NCBI GenBank assembly: GCA_036971475.1 | Contig: JBAIZL010000001.1 | Span: forward strand, 77,259,271 to 77,323,270 | DNA: 64,000 bases | DNA from: Prosapia bicincta | Lineage: Eukaryota; Arthropoda; Insecta; Hemiptera; Cercopidae | Reading direction: 5' to 3' | Part shown: one piece after another, positions 11,671 to 22,975 of the stretch | Position numbering within the stretch: position 1 is the first letter of the stretch | Layout: every line of letters begins with the position of its first letter | Program-made: the position numbers and the translations under genes | The notes under the pieces: model-generated | Databases searched by the model: none | What the model was told of the DNA's origin: nothing | Seen by the model: the letters and a program-made list of their open reading frames with translations, nothing else

Positions 11671-12972
11671 GGGCATGGAATGTTTGTTGGAAGATGTTTG
11701 GGAAAATTCTAGCAAGTGTTATGAGTACTTCGGGATGATACCTGCGACGGTATACTTGAAGATATTGAGGGGCGTATATCAAAGTACTCACATTTTCGTG
11801 ACTGTATTTCGGCTGAAGAAAGAGAAGACAAAGGGGGCATGGAATGTTTGTTCTAAGATGTTTGGGAAAATTCTAACAAGTGTTATGAGTACTTCGGGAT
11901 GATACCTGCGACGGTATACTTGAAGATATTGAGGGGCGTATATCAAAGTACTCACATTTTCGTGACTGTATTTCGGCTGAAGAAAGAGAAGACAAAGGGG
12001 GCATGGAATGTTTGTTCGAAGATGTTTGGGAAAATTCTAACAAGTGTTATGAGTACTTCGGGATGATACCTGCGACGGTATACTTGAAGATATTGAGGGG
12101 CGTATATCAAAGTACTCACATTTTCGTGACTGTATTTCGGCTGAAGAAAGAGAAGACAAAGGGAGCATGGAATGTTTGTTCGAAGATTTTTGGGAAAATT
12201 CTAACAAGTGTTATGAGTACTTCGGGATGATACCTGCGACGGTATACTTGAAGATATTGAGGGGCGTATATCAAAATACTCACATTTTCGTGACTGTATT
12301 TCGGCTGAAGAAAGGGAAGACAAAGGGGGCATAGAATGTTTGTTCGAAGATGTTTGGGAAAATTCTAACAAGTGTTATGAGTACTTCGGGATGATACCTG
12401 CGACGGTATACTTGAAGATATTGAGGGGCGTATATCAAAGTACTCACATTTTCGTGACTGTATTTCGGCTGAAGAAAGAGAAGACAAAGGGGGCATAGAA
12501 TGTTTGTTCGAAGATGTTTGGGAAAATTCTAACAAGTGTTATGAGTACTTCGGGATGATACCTGCGACGGTATACTTGAAGATATTGAGGGGCGTATATC
12601 AAAATACTCACATTTTCGTGACTGTATTTCGGCTGAAGAAAGAGAAGACAAAGGGGGCATGGAATGTTTGTTCGAAGATGTTTGGGAAAATTCTAACAAG
12701 TGTTATGAGTACTTCGGGATGATACCTGCGACGGTATACTTGAAGATATTGAGGGGCGTATATCAAAGTACTCACATTTTCGTGACTGTATTTCGGCTGA
12801 AGAAAGAGAAGACAAAGGGGGCATGGAATGTTTGTTCGAAGATGTTTGGGAAAATTCTAACAAGTGTTATGAGTACTTCGGGATGATACCTGCGACGGTA
12901 TACTTGAAGATACTGAGGGGCGTATATCAAAGTACTCACATTTTCGTGACTGTATTTCGGCTGAAGAAAGAC
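11671..12972. repeat. 164-bp tandem repeat, 8 copies
   Basis: Monomers start near 11671, 11835, 11999, 12163, 12327, 12491, 12655 and 12819; the last is cut at about 12972. They are almost identical (single-base differences such as ggcatgg or ggcatag). The period is not a multiple of three, so the same 70-75 aa frame re-opens once per monomer on the plus strand (11675, 12003, 12504, 12659), which is typical of non-coding satellite. Confidence 0.95.
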
Positions 12973-13259
12973 TCGCTGTAACACTAATGTAAGATATACT
13001 AACCTTAGGTAAGAAATTACACTAAGTGTAACACTTAAATGCGTATTCAGATAATTACAAATAAAATTCAGTAATAAAAATACAAAATCATGATGAACAA
13101 ATACCAGGCGTAAATCTGAATCAAGAATCTTTATTGGTAATATATAAAACTATACATCTACACAAATTAGAGAGAAAAAATTACATTATTGATATATGGT
13201 AATCTAAAAACTAATTTAAATTGTCTATTAAATTAATGTCTCAAGATAAACAATCTAAA

Positions 13260-13830
13260 AATTAATAATTATTATTATTAATCACTATTTATCACTATTA
13301 TTATTATTATTAAATACCAGTTATCACTATTATTATTATTATTATTACTGGTTACTATTTATCACTACTATTATCATTATTATTAATTACTATTTATCAC
13401 TGTTATTATTAAATACCAGTTATCACTATTATTATTATTATTACTGGTTACTATTTATCACTACTATTATCATTATTATTAATCACTATTTATCATTATT
13501 ATTATTATTAAATACCAGTTATCACTATTATTATTATTACTGGTTACTATTTATCACTACTATTATCATTATTATTAATCACTATTTATCACTGTTATTA
13601 TTAAATACCAGTTATCACTATCATTATTATTATTATTACTGGTTACTATTTATCACTACTATTATCATTATTATTAATCACTATTTATCACTGTTATTAT
13701 TAAATACCAGTTATCACTATTATTGTTATTATTATTATTACTGGTTACTATTTATCACTACTATTATCATTATTATTAATTACTATTTATCAGTGTTATT
13801 ATTATTAACTACTAATATTATTATGCGTAT
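13260..13830. repeat. ATT-rich compound array with a period of about 95 bp
   Basis: Runs of (ATT)n alternate with fixed spacers aaataccagttatcac and actggttactatttatcac. The spacer phrase recurs near 13312, 13411, 13510, 13604 and 13700. It is a simple-sequence tract that was itself amplified as a higher unit. Confidence 0.85.
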
Positions 13831-14693
13831 TCACAATCTTCTATATTTTTTTCGAAATAATTTCCCAAACAAGAACCATTAAACCGTCAATACTTGCTGC
13901 CGACGTAACTGCGTTTCGGAACATTTTAGACTTTTCAAAACAAACTCGCAGTATAGGTTATCACATTGACAAAGAACCAAACAGAAAAAGCGGGGTTCAA
14001 TATAACGGTAGTAAGAAGGGACACCTGTGTGATAATTCTGACCTTGGGAGTTCCATTTTACCACTTACATTTCTCGGATCCGAGTTCCATAACAATAATG
14101 TAATTCCTATTGTTAATAGATGTAGGCTTTAAAAAACTACTTACTGTGCATGTTCTGTTCATTTTATCAATTGATTTTATTGTTTTAAACATCTAAACAC
14201 TGAATACTTTAGAGGCACTATAAATGCTTCGTCGGGTCAGATGTGTTTTGTCTTAAGTAAACATCTGACGATGTTTCATCGAATAATTCGTGGAACGCGC
14301 TCGCACGCAGGGTCTTCGCTTTTCAGGGAGTCTGAATAAAAACACCCTGTATATAGCAAATAAATAAAATTACAATAATACTAGAGTATTTGCATCTTAT
14401 CAATTGAAATTACTTTACTAACACTTATATTAAATTTACCCTATTATTATCTTATCTGTTACCTATCTTAAGTCTATTCATATAGCCTAACTTTTGGATA
14501 ATAAAAAATCTTCATAGTAGTTTACTTTGTACTCAGTTTTGTTTATGTAACAATTATTATATTAACTCTTATCAGTAGAAGCACTTATAAAAATACACTC
14601 TAAAGGGTTGTTTCAGGCGGACGATTGGTTAATATTACTAGAGAAACAACATTCTGAATGGGAAAACTTATAAGGAATACTATTATGCTCTGC
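13831..14693. other. No gene; possible old element end near 14335
   Basis: Mostly unique AT-rich sequence. The phrase aaaacaccctgtatat at 14338-14353 resembles a common insect transposon end, but I found no partner end, so no element is claimed. Confidence 0.35.
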
Positions 14694-16332
14694 TTAACAC
14701 TGGAGTGCTCGCGTGGTGTACTATTGTAGTCCAGGGGTGTTGGCTTTTTAAGTTTCAGTGGCTTGACAACATTGCAAAGCCTTGAGGCTTTCTTTACCTC
14801 CCCCCCCCCCTCATTAATAGATCACTCTCAGTGGAGTAGTATTAGTCAACGTGAGCCTATTAATTATTTACGAATTTTTATATTAGCGTGGCCTACTATT
14901 GTAGTCCAGGGGTGTTGGGTTTTTAAGTTTCAGTGGCTTGACAACACTGCAAAGCCTTGAGGCTTTCTTTACCTCCCCCCCCTCATTAATAGATCACTCT
15001 CAGTGGAGTAGTATTAGTCAACGTGAGCCTATTAATTATTTACGAATTTTTATATTAGCGTGGCCTACTATTGTAGTCCAGGGGTGTTGGGTTTTTAAGT
15101 TTCAGTGGCTTGACAACATTGCAAAGCCTTGAGGCTTTCTTTACCTACCCCCCCCCCCCCCATTAATAGATCACTCTCAGTGGAGTAGTATTAGTCAACG
15201 TGAGCCTATTAATTATTTACGAATTTTTATATTAGCGTGGCCTACTATTGTAGTCCAGGGATGTTGGGTTTTTAAGTTTCAGTGGCTTGACAACATTGCA
15301 AAGCCTTGAGGCTTTCTTTACCTACCCCCCCCCCCCATTAATAGATCACTCTCAGTGGAGTAGTATTAGTCAACGTGAGCCTATTAATTATTTACGAATT
15401 TTTATATTAGCGTGGCCTACTATTGTAGTCCAGGGGTGTTGGGTTTTTAAGTTTCAGTGGCTTGACAACATTGCAAAGCCTTGAGGCTTTCTTTACCTAC
15501 CCCCCCCCCATTAATAGATCACTCTCAGTGGAGTAGTATTAGTCAACGTGAGCCTATTAATTATTTACGAATTTTTATATTAGCGTGGCCTACTATTGTA
15601 GTCCAGGGGTGTTGGGTTTTTAAGTTTCAGTGGCTTGACAACATTGCAAAGCCTTGAGGCTTTCTTTACCTACCCCCCCCCCTCATTAATAGATCACTCT
15701 CAGTGGAGTAGTATTAGTCAACGTGAGCCTATTAATTATTTACGAATTTTTATATTAGCGTGGCCTACTATTGTAGTCCAGGGGTGTTGGGTTTTTAAGT
15801 TTCAGTGGCTTGACAACATTGCAAAGCCTTGAGGCTTTCTTTACCTACCCCCCCCCTCATTAATAGATCACTCTCAGTGGAGTAGTATTAGTCAACGTGA
15901 GCCTATTAATTATTTACGAATGTTTATATTAGCGTGACCTACTATTATACTCCACGCGAATACTCTGGTGACAACTTACGTTCTTATTGTTTTGGTTGTA
16001 TATATAAATTTCAATATCATTTAAATGTTTTTTCTCATCTGTTTTTATGTTTTTTATGATTTTTTAATATAAAATGAAAAATGTATATCTCAAACAGATA
16101 TTTTTAATTTTATTTCAAAACATGCACATAACTAAAAAAAGTTTTCATATTTTGGAGTAAAAATGTTAGTATTTTTTCTTTATAAAATAAAATGTTATTT
16201 TCTATATAAACGTGTTTTATACTTCTTTAAGAACCGTTAACCATAATATAAAGTTATTAGCTAGTCAACATCTGTAGGAAAAAAACACAAAATGGACAAC
16301 AATAGTAGTCCACGCGAGCACTCCAGTATTAA
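14694..16332. mobile_element. piggyBac-like non-autonomous element, TTAA target duplication
   Basis: TTAA lies on both sides (14694-14697 and 16329-16332). The left end CACTGGAGTGCTCGCGTGG and the inverted right end TACTGGAGTGCTCGCGTGG match over about 34 bp with few differences. TTAA duplication and this end structure are diagnostic of piggyBac-type transposition. No transposase frame is present: the interior is a 174-bp tandem array followed by AT-rich sequence. A second right-end-like block lies at about 15951-15972, suggesting that end sequences were caught up in the amplification. Confidence 0.85.
14727..15945. repeat. 174-bp array inside the piggyBac-like element, 7 copies
   Basis: The block tagtccaggggtgttgg recurs at about 14727, 14902, 15076, 15250, 15424, 15598 and 15773. 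Each monomer contains a poly(C) run that varies from about 7 to 12 bases between copies. Part of each monomer (cctactattgtagtcc) repeats the inner part of the terminal inverted repeat. The short plus frames here (64-65 aa) follow from the near-3n period. Confidence 0.95.
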
Positions 16333-16349
16333 ATAACAGTATAGTAGCA

Positions 16350-17690
16350 GGCTTCTTTACATTATTCTGCGCCAGTTAATATCCTTTTCCTTTTAGCCTC
16401 TTGGTCATCTGGCGCCTCGCTTCCAGTAGAGACGTGACAGTGTTTTTCCGTCTTGAACTAGGCCTGGACAACGCCGCTCGTGTGAGCCATCGATTCTTTC
16501 CGTGTTGCAGATTGGGCATATCTTATCAGCGATGAGGCCAAAGGGATGTAGATGTGCCTGCAGGTAGTCATGTCCGGTGAGAAGGCGAAACTCGCCTGCT
16601 TCATGTCTTAAAAGGTCCCGGGGAATCGGTCCTCGAACCAATTATTCACATGCCTTTCCTGTGGCCTTTGTTTTTTGCTCAAGTTAGTCTGGCGTTTTGT
16701 GTTGGCTGCAGTGGATTTGCTCCTCGTTTTGCTAAAAGTTCCGCCATCTCGTTCTCGGCTATATCGACATGGCTGGGTGTCCACTGTAGCGCCACTGTCC
16801 ATTTGCTGCTGAGCAGTGCAGACAAGGTTTTGTGTTGGCTGCAGTGGATTTGCTCCTAGTTTTGCTAGAAGTTCCGCCATCTCGTCCTCGGCTATATCGA
16901 CATGGCTGGGTGTCCACTGTAGCGCTACTGTCCATTTGCTGCTGAGCAGTGCAGACAAGGTTTTGTGTTGGCTGCAGTGGATTTGCTCCTCGTTTTGCTA
17001 AAAGTTCCGCCATCTCGTTCTCGGCTATATCGACATGGCTGGGTGTCCACTGTAGCGCCACTGTCCATTTGCTGCTGAGCAGTGCAGACAAGGTTTTGTG
17101 TTGGCTGCAGTGGATTTGCTCCTAGTTTTGCTAGAAGTTCCGCCATCTCGTCCTCGGCTATATCGACATGGCTGGGTGTCCACTGTAGCGCTACTGTCCA
17201 TTTGCTGCTGAGCAGTGCAGACAAGGTTTTGTGTTGGCTGCAGTGGATTTGCTCCTCGTTTTGCTAAAAGTTCCGCCATCTCGTTCTCGGCTATATCGAC
17301 ATGGCTGGGTGTCCACTGTAGCGCCACTGTCCATTTGCTGCTGAGCAGTGCAGACAAGGTTTTGTGTTGGCTGCAGTGGATTTGCTCCTCGTTTTGCTAA
17401 AAGTTCCGCCATCTCGTTCTCGGCTATATCGACATGGCTGGGTGTCCACTGTAGCGCCACTGTCCATTTGCTGCTGAGCAGTGCAGACAAGGTTTTGGCA
17501 GTGAGGGAGCAATCTGTTGGCGTGTTTTTAGTGAGTGCGATGATTGTGGCCTGCGAGTTTATGGGCGGGATGTTTGTCCAAAGCGAGCAGCTTCGTTGCA
17601 GCTTCATCGACAGCCTTCACCTCTCCATCAAAGTTGTTGTCGCTGGCACCCACTACTGTGGCTCTCTAATATGCTGGCTTTCATGAGCGA
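16350..17690 (-). pseudogene. LINE RNase H and C-terminal region, tandemly rearranged
   Basis: On the minus strand the 5' part (17690-17500) shows an RNase H start, with F-D-G-E-V-K-A-V-D and, after frameshifts, S-Q-A-T-I-I-A-L-T-K-N. It is followed by W-T-V-A-L-Q-W-T-P-S-H-V and N-E-M-A-E-L-L-A-K, which match the conserved end of LINE RNase H domains. The downstream part (16641-16405) holds R-L-L-T-G-H-D and C-P-I-C-N, the usual C-terminal Cys-containing tail. In between, a 133-bp piece was amplified, shifting the frame at every copy. This is a dead copy of an RNase H-bearing LINE. The RT fragment at 19940-20565 is on the same strand, in the expected order and of matching family type, so the two may be halves of one element. 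Confidence 0.75.
16695..17495. repeat. 133-bp tandem array in RNase H sequence, six copies, A-B dimer structure
   Basis: Copies begin near 16695, 16828, 16961, 17094, 17227 and 17360. Two variants differ at fixed sites (ctcctcgttttgctaaaagt versus ctcctagttttgctagaagt) and occur in the order A B A B A A, so a 266-bp dimer was amplified after the first duplication. The monomer is clearly a piece of a LINE coding region, giving this array a known ancestry. Confidence 0.9.
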
Positions 17691-17939
17691 ATTATTTTCT
17701 CCTTTGAAATCAACATGAATTTTCGTTTCAACGATTTTAAAGGCTGTAAGTAATTATTTTCTACGTGTAACCGATGTGACAACAAAATATGTCGGGCGAT
17801 ACAGAAAATTTTCAATAAAACGGAAAAAATAATTGAACTTGATCGAACGAATTGAAAACTTTGGATTAGATGAAAATAACTTCACAACACAGTTTTTAAA
17901 TAAAACTAAGTACTATAATATAATTAGAATAAGGCTTCA

Positions 17940-18600
17940 AAGTACCCAGCTCGGATAAATTTGTTTTTAAAAAAATGTTTACATGAGATAAACAATTGAA
18001 AGAATTAAACATAGCCCCCTTGTTCCGTGCAACAATGCAGAAACGTATAACAAAACTAAGGTCACCCACACTTCACTTGTAAACCAGCGATGGTCTCTAA
18101 GTAGACTTTATTTTGTTTTATAGCCAAATCTTCACTTGTCAACCAGCGATGGTCTCTAAGTAGACTTTATTTTGTTTTATAGCCAAATCTTCACTTGTAA
18201 ACCAGCGATGGTCTCTAAGTAGACTTTATTTTGTTTTATAGCCAAATCTATCTTAACCAGACACTTTGTAGATATATTCTAATTTAGTAAAACATAATGA
18301 TCTGTTTTATAAAAAATACTTTATTTTAAAAACGTTTTGTGAGTATTCTGCAATTATTTTTATGTTGTTTAAAAATGCCATAAGTTTTATTTTTTCGTTT
18401 CCTTGAAGACTTTCTCCATCTTAGAGTACAATGTCTTTGGCAGTGTCGATTGCGTGTAGAAAGGAAATAATTATCATGCTTTATTGGATACGTCCTGCGA
18501 CCTTCCAACAGTGCGGATTTCACGAGATAGCTCAATAAACAGGAGCGTCTTACCGAAGTTTTAATTATAAACGTTCTAATTGGCGCGTACAAGGGAGAAG
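17940..18600. repeat. Dispersed repeat family A, copy 1
   Basis: Shares the phrase ttgttc-gtgcaac-atgcagaaac and following blocks with 20735-21080. Its later part (tgaagactttctccatc, gtagaaaggaaataatta) matches 53500-53590 and, more weakly, 59935-60060. No protein and no terminal repeats were found. A local 60-bp triplication lies inside at 18071-18248. Confidence 0.5.
18071..18248. repeat. 60-bp triplication
   Basis: Three near-identical units starting cttcacttgtaaaccagcga and ending tgttttatagccaaat lie at about 18071, 18130 and 18189. The other copies of this dispersed family have a single unit, so the expansion is local. Confidence 0.9.
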
Positions 18601-19939
18601 GCTATCTACAAGCTAGTTTAGTAGTTTTATTTTAAAAGCAGCAACTAAAAATGGTGTATTTTTAAAAATAATAATGTTCAGCAATATTAAACAAAAAAAA
18701 GCTACAAGAAGTTCAGAGCTTATTCGTCCATTAAACAAACGAGACTGTATGTGGGTGCATTTGCTGATAGACCACGAAACACATAAGTCAATCTGCAAAA
18801 TTTCGTTTTGTTGGAACAATACTGCTTTCAAATTTGTTGCCAACTTTCAGTCGTGTCTAAAATACTCAGCATTCCTAAGGGGCATGCAAAGTAATTTCCT
18901 TAAGAAATTTATTTAAATGCTCTAATACATCTGTTCTCTTAATATACTTATGTACACATTCTTTTTTAATTTTATGAAACAAATCTTGTTTTCACTTCTT
19001 TGTACACGCATTACTACTTTGTAGCCTGTCCATCATGAAATACCAATGATATGCCTTGGCTGCAGTCAACGTTTTTGGTCAGCTAAGAAAGTTTTACATA
19101 ATTATTTGATTAAATTACTGCCATAATCGGAACAACGCCTTAAGATTATCTCCTCGCGTTTTCTTAGGGGAGTTACCTGTCTACTTAGGTTAACACTTAG
19201 GTTAGTTAGAGTGGTCTACTTCACATAACCATTACTCTTGAGATCCCTTAATTTCCCTTATTTCCAATATGAGTGAACATGATATCAATTCGTCAGTCCT
19301 ACCTTATTCCAACAACTCTTTTGACCTTGCAAAAATGCTGATTAACTGTAAGTTTTTCCTAACTATTTGCAATGTTATTAATCTATGAATGAGTCGTGTG
19401 TATCGATATTATGGGGCGCCGTAACACAAGAATCAGCCGAATTCTGTTGAACCAAGGCAACTTGAACCGACAAAAACACAAAGGGATCGCTCGTTCCGTT
19501 TAAGTTTAGGGAGAACTTCTAGGAACCGGTTTCAAGTAAGGCAATAGCCTTGTTTTGTCCTGTATACCTGCTAGCCTGCCGGATAATGTGGGCCTCAGAG
19601 ACAAGTTGTCTGAACTTAAAAGCTTCTTAGCACTTTATCTGCACTAACAAATATATCTAAAACAATAATGAATTTTAGTCAAATTAAACTTTTTGTAAAT
19701 TTACTTTGCTAGTCAGATAATTTACAAAATTATCGGCTAGCCAAACGTCAACTACTTTCCAAGAACAAAAATATACCTAGTGAAGGAGAAAGATCTCAGA
19801 ATCAAGGGGATAACAAAACTATACTTACACCGCTAAAATAAAAATATTTGAAGAAAGTCAGATTTAACCTCACTCTGGACACATGAAACTTTATAAAATC
19901 CATGATAATTTTTAACAAAGAACAATACATTACAATATA
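18601..19939. other. No recognisable gene
   Basis: AT-rich unique sequence. Short frames at 18613-18843 and 18674-18916 overlap on opposite strands and have no recognised domain. Confidence 0.5.
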
Positions 19940-20565
19940 GTCACAAAGTATGCGAAGCCCATATGATCAGGTCGTCCGAGTATAGTACGCTTACACCCCT
20001 GGTGTCACTCTGATGATATCTAGGATGTCATTGATAATTAAATTAAATAATTGACAGCTGATTACTGCTCCTTGTGGTAGGTCTTGCCTTTGCAATCGGA
20101 ACTTAGGAAGATAATTATTACACTTTCCCCTTTGGTGCCGTTCACCCAGGAATGACTTGATCCAATGGAAGAGCTTTCCCGCTACTCCTTCTTGGCTCAT
20201 CTTGTGCGGCAGCATCCCTCGCCACACAGTGCCATAGGCTGCTTTTAGGCCCACTAGTACTGCAACTGTGGATATTTTTCTGTGGAATGCGTCTTTACCA
20301 TGTTGGGTTAAATCTAACACATGGTCCATAGTATTTCTGTGCTTACGAAAGCCGGTTTGTCTATCATCAAGGCACTTTAAAAGATGGTTGATTGCTAGCA
20401 GTAGTCTATTGAGGACCACCCATTCTGCTACTTTGCACAGAGAGCTCGTGAGAGTGATAGGTCGTTAGCTGTCAATACTGCGTGGGTCCTTTCCTTTTTT
20501 TAGGGTTGGAATAACCTTACCTTTCCTCCATTGGCTGGGAACTCAGGCCAACTTCCCCCAAGATG
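19940..20565 (-). pseudogene. LINE reverse transcriptase fragment
   Basis: The minus strand carries RT blocks in the right order. K-V-I-P-T-L-K-K-G-K-D and R-P-I-T-L-T-S-S-L-C-K (with a stop between them) lie near 20540-20440. Then come D-R-Q-T-G-F-R-K-H-R-N-T, a mutated motif A (V-G-L-K-A-A-Y in place of the catalytic D-L-x-K-A-F/Y), L-P-Q-G-A-V-I-S, and after a frameshift near 19987 the catalytic Y-S-D-D-L-I-I-W. The continuous part is 142 aa (19991-20419). In-frame stops, the frameshift and the lost motif A aspartate show it is dead. It is truncated at both ends. It agrees in strand and family type with the RNase H piece at 16350-17690. Confidence 0.8.
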
Positions 20566-20712
20566 GACGCAGCCCACCTACCCCAGCGTTCGGCCCTAGC
20601 AGCCAACTCAGTGGACGAAGAAGAAGACAACTACAGGGAGATTTCCCGCCTCTACTGGTCAGCGAGCCGCCAAATGGATAACGTGCCAAGGGTGGGCGTT
20701 GGCTAGTAAGTA
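20566..20712. other. GC-rich block of unknown origin
   Basis: About 150 bp much richer in GC than its surroundings, directly next to the LINE RT fragment. A plus-strand frame of 47 codons starts at the ATG near 20562. It could be the 5' part of the LINE or of another element. No domain is recognised. Confidence 0.3.
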
Positions 20713-20734
20713 AGTAAACGAAGTATGCGATGGG

Positions 20735-21080
20735 GGATAGATTTTGTATAAACATAATAAAGTTTACTAAATTACAAGATAAAACATACAAGTATGATTT
20801 ATAAAACAGCCTCCTTGTTCTATGCAACGATGCAGAAACATATAATTAAATGGAGATCATTTCTCTTGCATAAAGTTGGATCATCTTAGCAAACTTATTT
20901 TGTTTCTAATTTTTTAAAGCAATTCTATCCTAAGCGAATATTTTGAAAGCTATATACATTGGAATAGTTAGACTGCAGTATAGTATTACGTTTAAAGATA
21001 ATAGCGATTTTATGGATTTGCCCTATTTTGAAGTGAGGTTATTTTTGTCTTTATTTCAAATAAATTTTTAATTTTGTGGA
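20735..21080. repeat. Dispersed repeat family A, copy 2
   Basis: Aligns with 17960-18300 through ttgttctatgcaacgatgca, the following blocks, and the region around ctatcctaagcgaatatttt. Diverged, with no coding content. Confidence 0.45.
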
Positions 21081-21372
21081 AATCAGCGCCGAGTTTTTTT
21101 TCCTGTGTCATTACCTTTTGCGTTATGTACATTTTTCATGGCATTAGCCAATGACTAATTTTAAGGCTAATCTTTATACACTGTTGCGCCAATTAAAGGG
21201 AAGAAGTAGCAAAAAATAGAGACAACTGGAAAGAAAGAGGTTATTGAAATAAATTCAACTAAACGTGGATCTGGTGGGTGTAAGACCAACAAAGACAAAT
21301 AAATAGGAAGAAAACACAAGTCACAAGAAATAGAAGACAGCTCAAAAGCTTAACGACGAACAGCAAACCAAG

Positions 21373-22005
21373 TAAGGCCGGCTCCACACTGGATACGCCA
21401 CGGCGCGGCTTGCCGTGCCTCACCTCCCCTAGCCCGATGGTTAGTATCAACATACGGCACGGCAAGACATCAGTGGCGTGAAATGTACCGACAAGTAAAG
21501 TTGTGTGTGTAGTTTGTATGTTACATACATAGTGAAAATGAACGCAGAAGAAAAAGTGACTGTTATATCGTTGTGGAACTTCGTCAAGTTTATGGAACAT
21601 GACCCCGACAGAAAAATGTGGGTGCATTCCATCAACGAAAAACGAAACTTACAACTATTTATTGCAGAATTAAGAGCAGACGCGAGAAAATATTTTAATT
21701 ACTATCGTATGAAACCAACGATATTTGACCAAAAAAAGACAATATTGGAAACCAAAACACACTGTCTGCTATCGTCTGCCGCTGCTACTGCACTGCACGT
21801 GACGATCCCTGCCCTTGCACAGAACGATTTGTCTTATGCCTTTTGCCCAACGGACGAAAATCGACGAGACAGTACAAGGCGCCTTAAGGCCCTCGCCCTA
21901 CCCGATATCAGTGTGCGGCACCTCAATTTAAACCAATACGATCCACTTCGCATAAGGCGTCTTAAGGCAAATCTTCGTGCCATATCCGGTGTGCAGCCAG
22001 CCTAA
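21373..22005. mobile_element. Harbinger-type non-autonomous element, TAA target duplication
   Basis: The left end GGCCGGCTCCACACTGGATA and the inverted right end GGCTGGCTGCACACCGGATA match at 17 of 20 positions. They are flanked by the 3-bp duplication TAA (21373-21375 and 22003-22005), as expected for PIF/Harbinger elements. At 627 bp it is far shorter than an autonomous element. It keeps the start of the transposase gene next to the left end, while the catalytic part is missing. Confidence 0.85.
21538..22005 (+). pseudogene. Truncated Harbinger transposase N-terminus
   Basis: A 155-codon frame starts at the ATG at 21538 (M-N-A-E-E-K). Residues about 20-55 contain W-V-H-S-I-N, then E-L-R-A-D-A-R-K-Y-F-N-Y-Y-R-M. 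That is the conserved N-terminal segment of PIF/Harbinger DDE endonucleases, which continue with F-D-x-L-L in intact proteins. After residue 60 the resemblance stops (F-D-Q-K-K) and the rest, with no DDE residues, is internal or terminal non-coding sequence. The stop codon TAA is the right target-site duplication itself. Nuclease activity is not possible. Whether the fragment is expressed cannot be told. Confidence 0.75.
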
Positions 22006-22659
22006 CACTACATGCATCGATAACAGCGCAAGGACTAGGAGTACGATAACTGCAAAGTAAGATGAGTAACCAAAGAAATGCAAAAGACTAAGGGCGGGTG
22101 AAATTAAGTGTATTGAAGGAAAACGAGAGACCCCCTAAATGTTTATATTTAGAACTGACTTGAACGGAGATAGTAACCTCTATTCGCTTGCTGTCTTTCT
22201 GTGACATTGACTGTTCTGGAACGAATTCCCTGCAAGCCTAGATAATTACTAAAAGAGACTTCAAATGCCATTAAAAACTACACTTTCAAATATGGATGTT
22301 AATTATAGCCTTCCAGCTACTCCCAACTTGTTTACGGAACGAACCGAAAGCCTAGATTAAGTAATTAGTGGAGGATTTTAGTCGTTAAAACATATTTCAG
22401 ATAGACACTGCGGTTATCTCCGTTAATGGGAAGTCGTTTGCCTCCATGTTCTTAGAATTAACTTATCCGAAATTACACAAAAGTTTTAAAAAATTATCGC
22501 CAACTATTTTAGATTAATAATAATAAATCGACAGCCATAATTCAGTCCAGGTTGACTCCGGTCAGACTTTGAGAATAATGGAAACGAAGGGTATAACCTA
22601 GGTTAGGTTATTGATATAAATCCCTTTGATTTGGGAAATAAAGACGTTTGGGTAAAAGA
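22006..22659. other. No recognisable feature
   Basis: Unique AT-rich sequence downstream of the Harbinger element. Confidence 0.5.
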
Positions 22660-22975
22660 AGCCTAACGTATAAAGAAACCTGGGGTATAAAGAAGTCAGG
22701 GATGTGAAGAAGTCTGGGGTATAAAGAAATCAGGGATATAAGAAAGCCAAAGATGTAAAGAAGTCTGGGGGTTATAAGGAATGTTGAAGTATAAAAAGAA
22801 GTCTGGGGTATATAAAAGGCTGGTATATAAAAACATCTGCTGTTTAAAGAGGACTTGGTTGTAAAAAGGTCTGGGGTATGAAGGTTTAGAGGTATGTAGA
22901 AGGCTGGAGTATGAAGAAATCTGCGGTTTAAAGAGGACTAAGGTATAAAGAAGTCTAGCGTATAACAAAACTTCC
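22660..22975. repeat. Degenerate minisatellite, unit about 17-18 bp
   Basis: Variants of ggggtataaagaagtct recur about 17 times with many substitutions and small indels. An open minus frame (22696-22977) is a by-product. Confidence 0.8.

Noticed and set aside
14338..14353. Transposon end aaaacaccctgtatat
   Set aside because: Common phrase in insect genomes. No inverted partner or target duplication was found.
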